IMG/VR virus record: IMGVR_UViG_3300042523_000751
Span: 1 to 47,329 of that record
Source: a virus
DNA length: 47,329 nt
Direction: 5' to 3' (one strand)
Position 1 is the first letter of the stretch. Every line of letters begins with the position of its first letter. A program made the position numbers and the translations under genes. The notes beneath the pieces are model-generated. The model was given only the letters and a program-made list of their open reading frames with translations, was not told where the DNA came from and made no database searches. Shown here piece by piece: positions 47,215 to 47,329 of the stretch.

Positions 47215-47246
47215 TTTGGCGCAAAACTCAAAATTCGCGATATTTG
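47215..47246 (+). promoter_or_regulatory. Rightward promoter at the right edge
   Basis: TTTG (47215-47218), 20 bases, then GATATTTG (47239-47246), one mismatch from TAnnTTTG. It would drive the gene at 47291. A GATATTTG-like box on the minus strand (47161-47154) could serve the lysis cassette in the opposite direction. Confidence 0.5.
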
Positions 47247-47290
47247 TTGCCTTTCCTTTTTTATTTTTTTTTACCTTAATAATTATAGTT

Positions 47291-47329
47291 ATGACAGAAA
47301 CAAAAGCAGCTGCTGAGGTTACTCCCTGG
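47291..47329 (+). CDS. Start of another rightward gene, cut by the window edge
   Basis: The ATG at 47291 opens MTETKAAAEVTPW to the window end. Too short to identify. It follows the putative promoter at 47215-47246 and is divergent from the lysis block. Confidence 0.45.
   Translation, partial: MTETKAAAEVTPW

Noticed and set aside
1-47329. tRNA genes, rRNA and CRISPR arrays
   Set aside because: I searched by eye for the T-loop and for regular repeat-spacer patterns and found none convincing; a covariance search would be needed to be sure.
1-47329. Stop-codon reassignment (as in some crAss-like phages)
   Set aside because: TAG, TAA and TGA each end genes with tight spacing (for example TAG at 13117 and 25651, TGA at 23870), and no gene needs a stop to be read through.

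Overview
The window is a 47.3 kb piece of a large, AT-rich, tightly packed double-stranded DNA phage genome, most likely one that infects Bacteroidota. The host inference rests on several putative promoters matching the Bacteroidota -7 box TAnnTTTG, in two cases with a TTTG-like -33 box 19-20 nt upstream. Most starts also lack Shine-Dalgarno sequences and have A/T-rich leaders. TAA, TAG and TGA all end genes, so the code looks standard. The gene set (TerL, HU/IHF-like protein, SF2 helicase, UDG, DnaB, Sak4-like ATPase, SSB-like protein, DnaG-type primase, PD-(D/E)XK nuclease, family B polymerase, dUTPase) resembles the replication complement of crAss-like phages. That assignment is an inference; TerL, portal and capsid phylogeny would settle it.

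Layout. (1) 1-6251, minus strand: a compact leftward operon ending in a truncated large terminase. It also carries a PD-(D/E)XK nuclease, a Cys-rich protein, an HU/IHF-like protein, a winged-helix-like protein, a DUF1599-like protein, an Acb2-like candidate cyclic-nucleotide sponge and a GroES-like protein. (2) 6252-6333: divergent promoters. (3) 6334-29260, plus strand: an accessory region of more than 50 mostly small genes cut into transcription units by strong terminators. Recognisable parts are a MoxR AAA+/VWA pair, a spore-photoproduct-lyase-like radical SAM enzyme, a zincin-like protein with a degenerate relative, a DUF6915-like protein, and many tiny membrane, lipoprotein and zinc-finger proteins. 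Two gene-poor stretches (9725-10881 and 22635-23019) are rich in hairpins and in gene-like fragments in shifted frames. (4) 29405-43884, plus strand: nucleotide metabolism and replication, interrupted by one gene on the opposite strand (32888-33256) with its own promoter. (5) 43971-47109, minus strand: a lysis cassette with a unimolecular-spanin candidate, a coiled-coil membrane protein, a tandem-PAS membrane protein, a holin-like protein, a GH24 lysozyme and an M15 peptidase. (6) 47291 to the end: the start of another rightward gene.

How the parts fit: early rightward genes probably remodel the host, the replication block copies and protects the DNA, the leftward block packages it, and the right-hand minus block lyses the cell. 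The most striking observations are the sensor-like PAS-PAS membrane protein inside the lysis cassette, a dUTPase readable only through a -1 frameshift at an A AAA AAG site followed by a hairpin, the roughly 1.15 kb hairpin-rich gene-poor region, and a 22-24 nt leader motif shared by three nearby genes including a duplicated pair.
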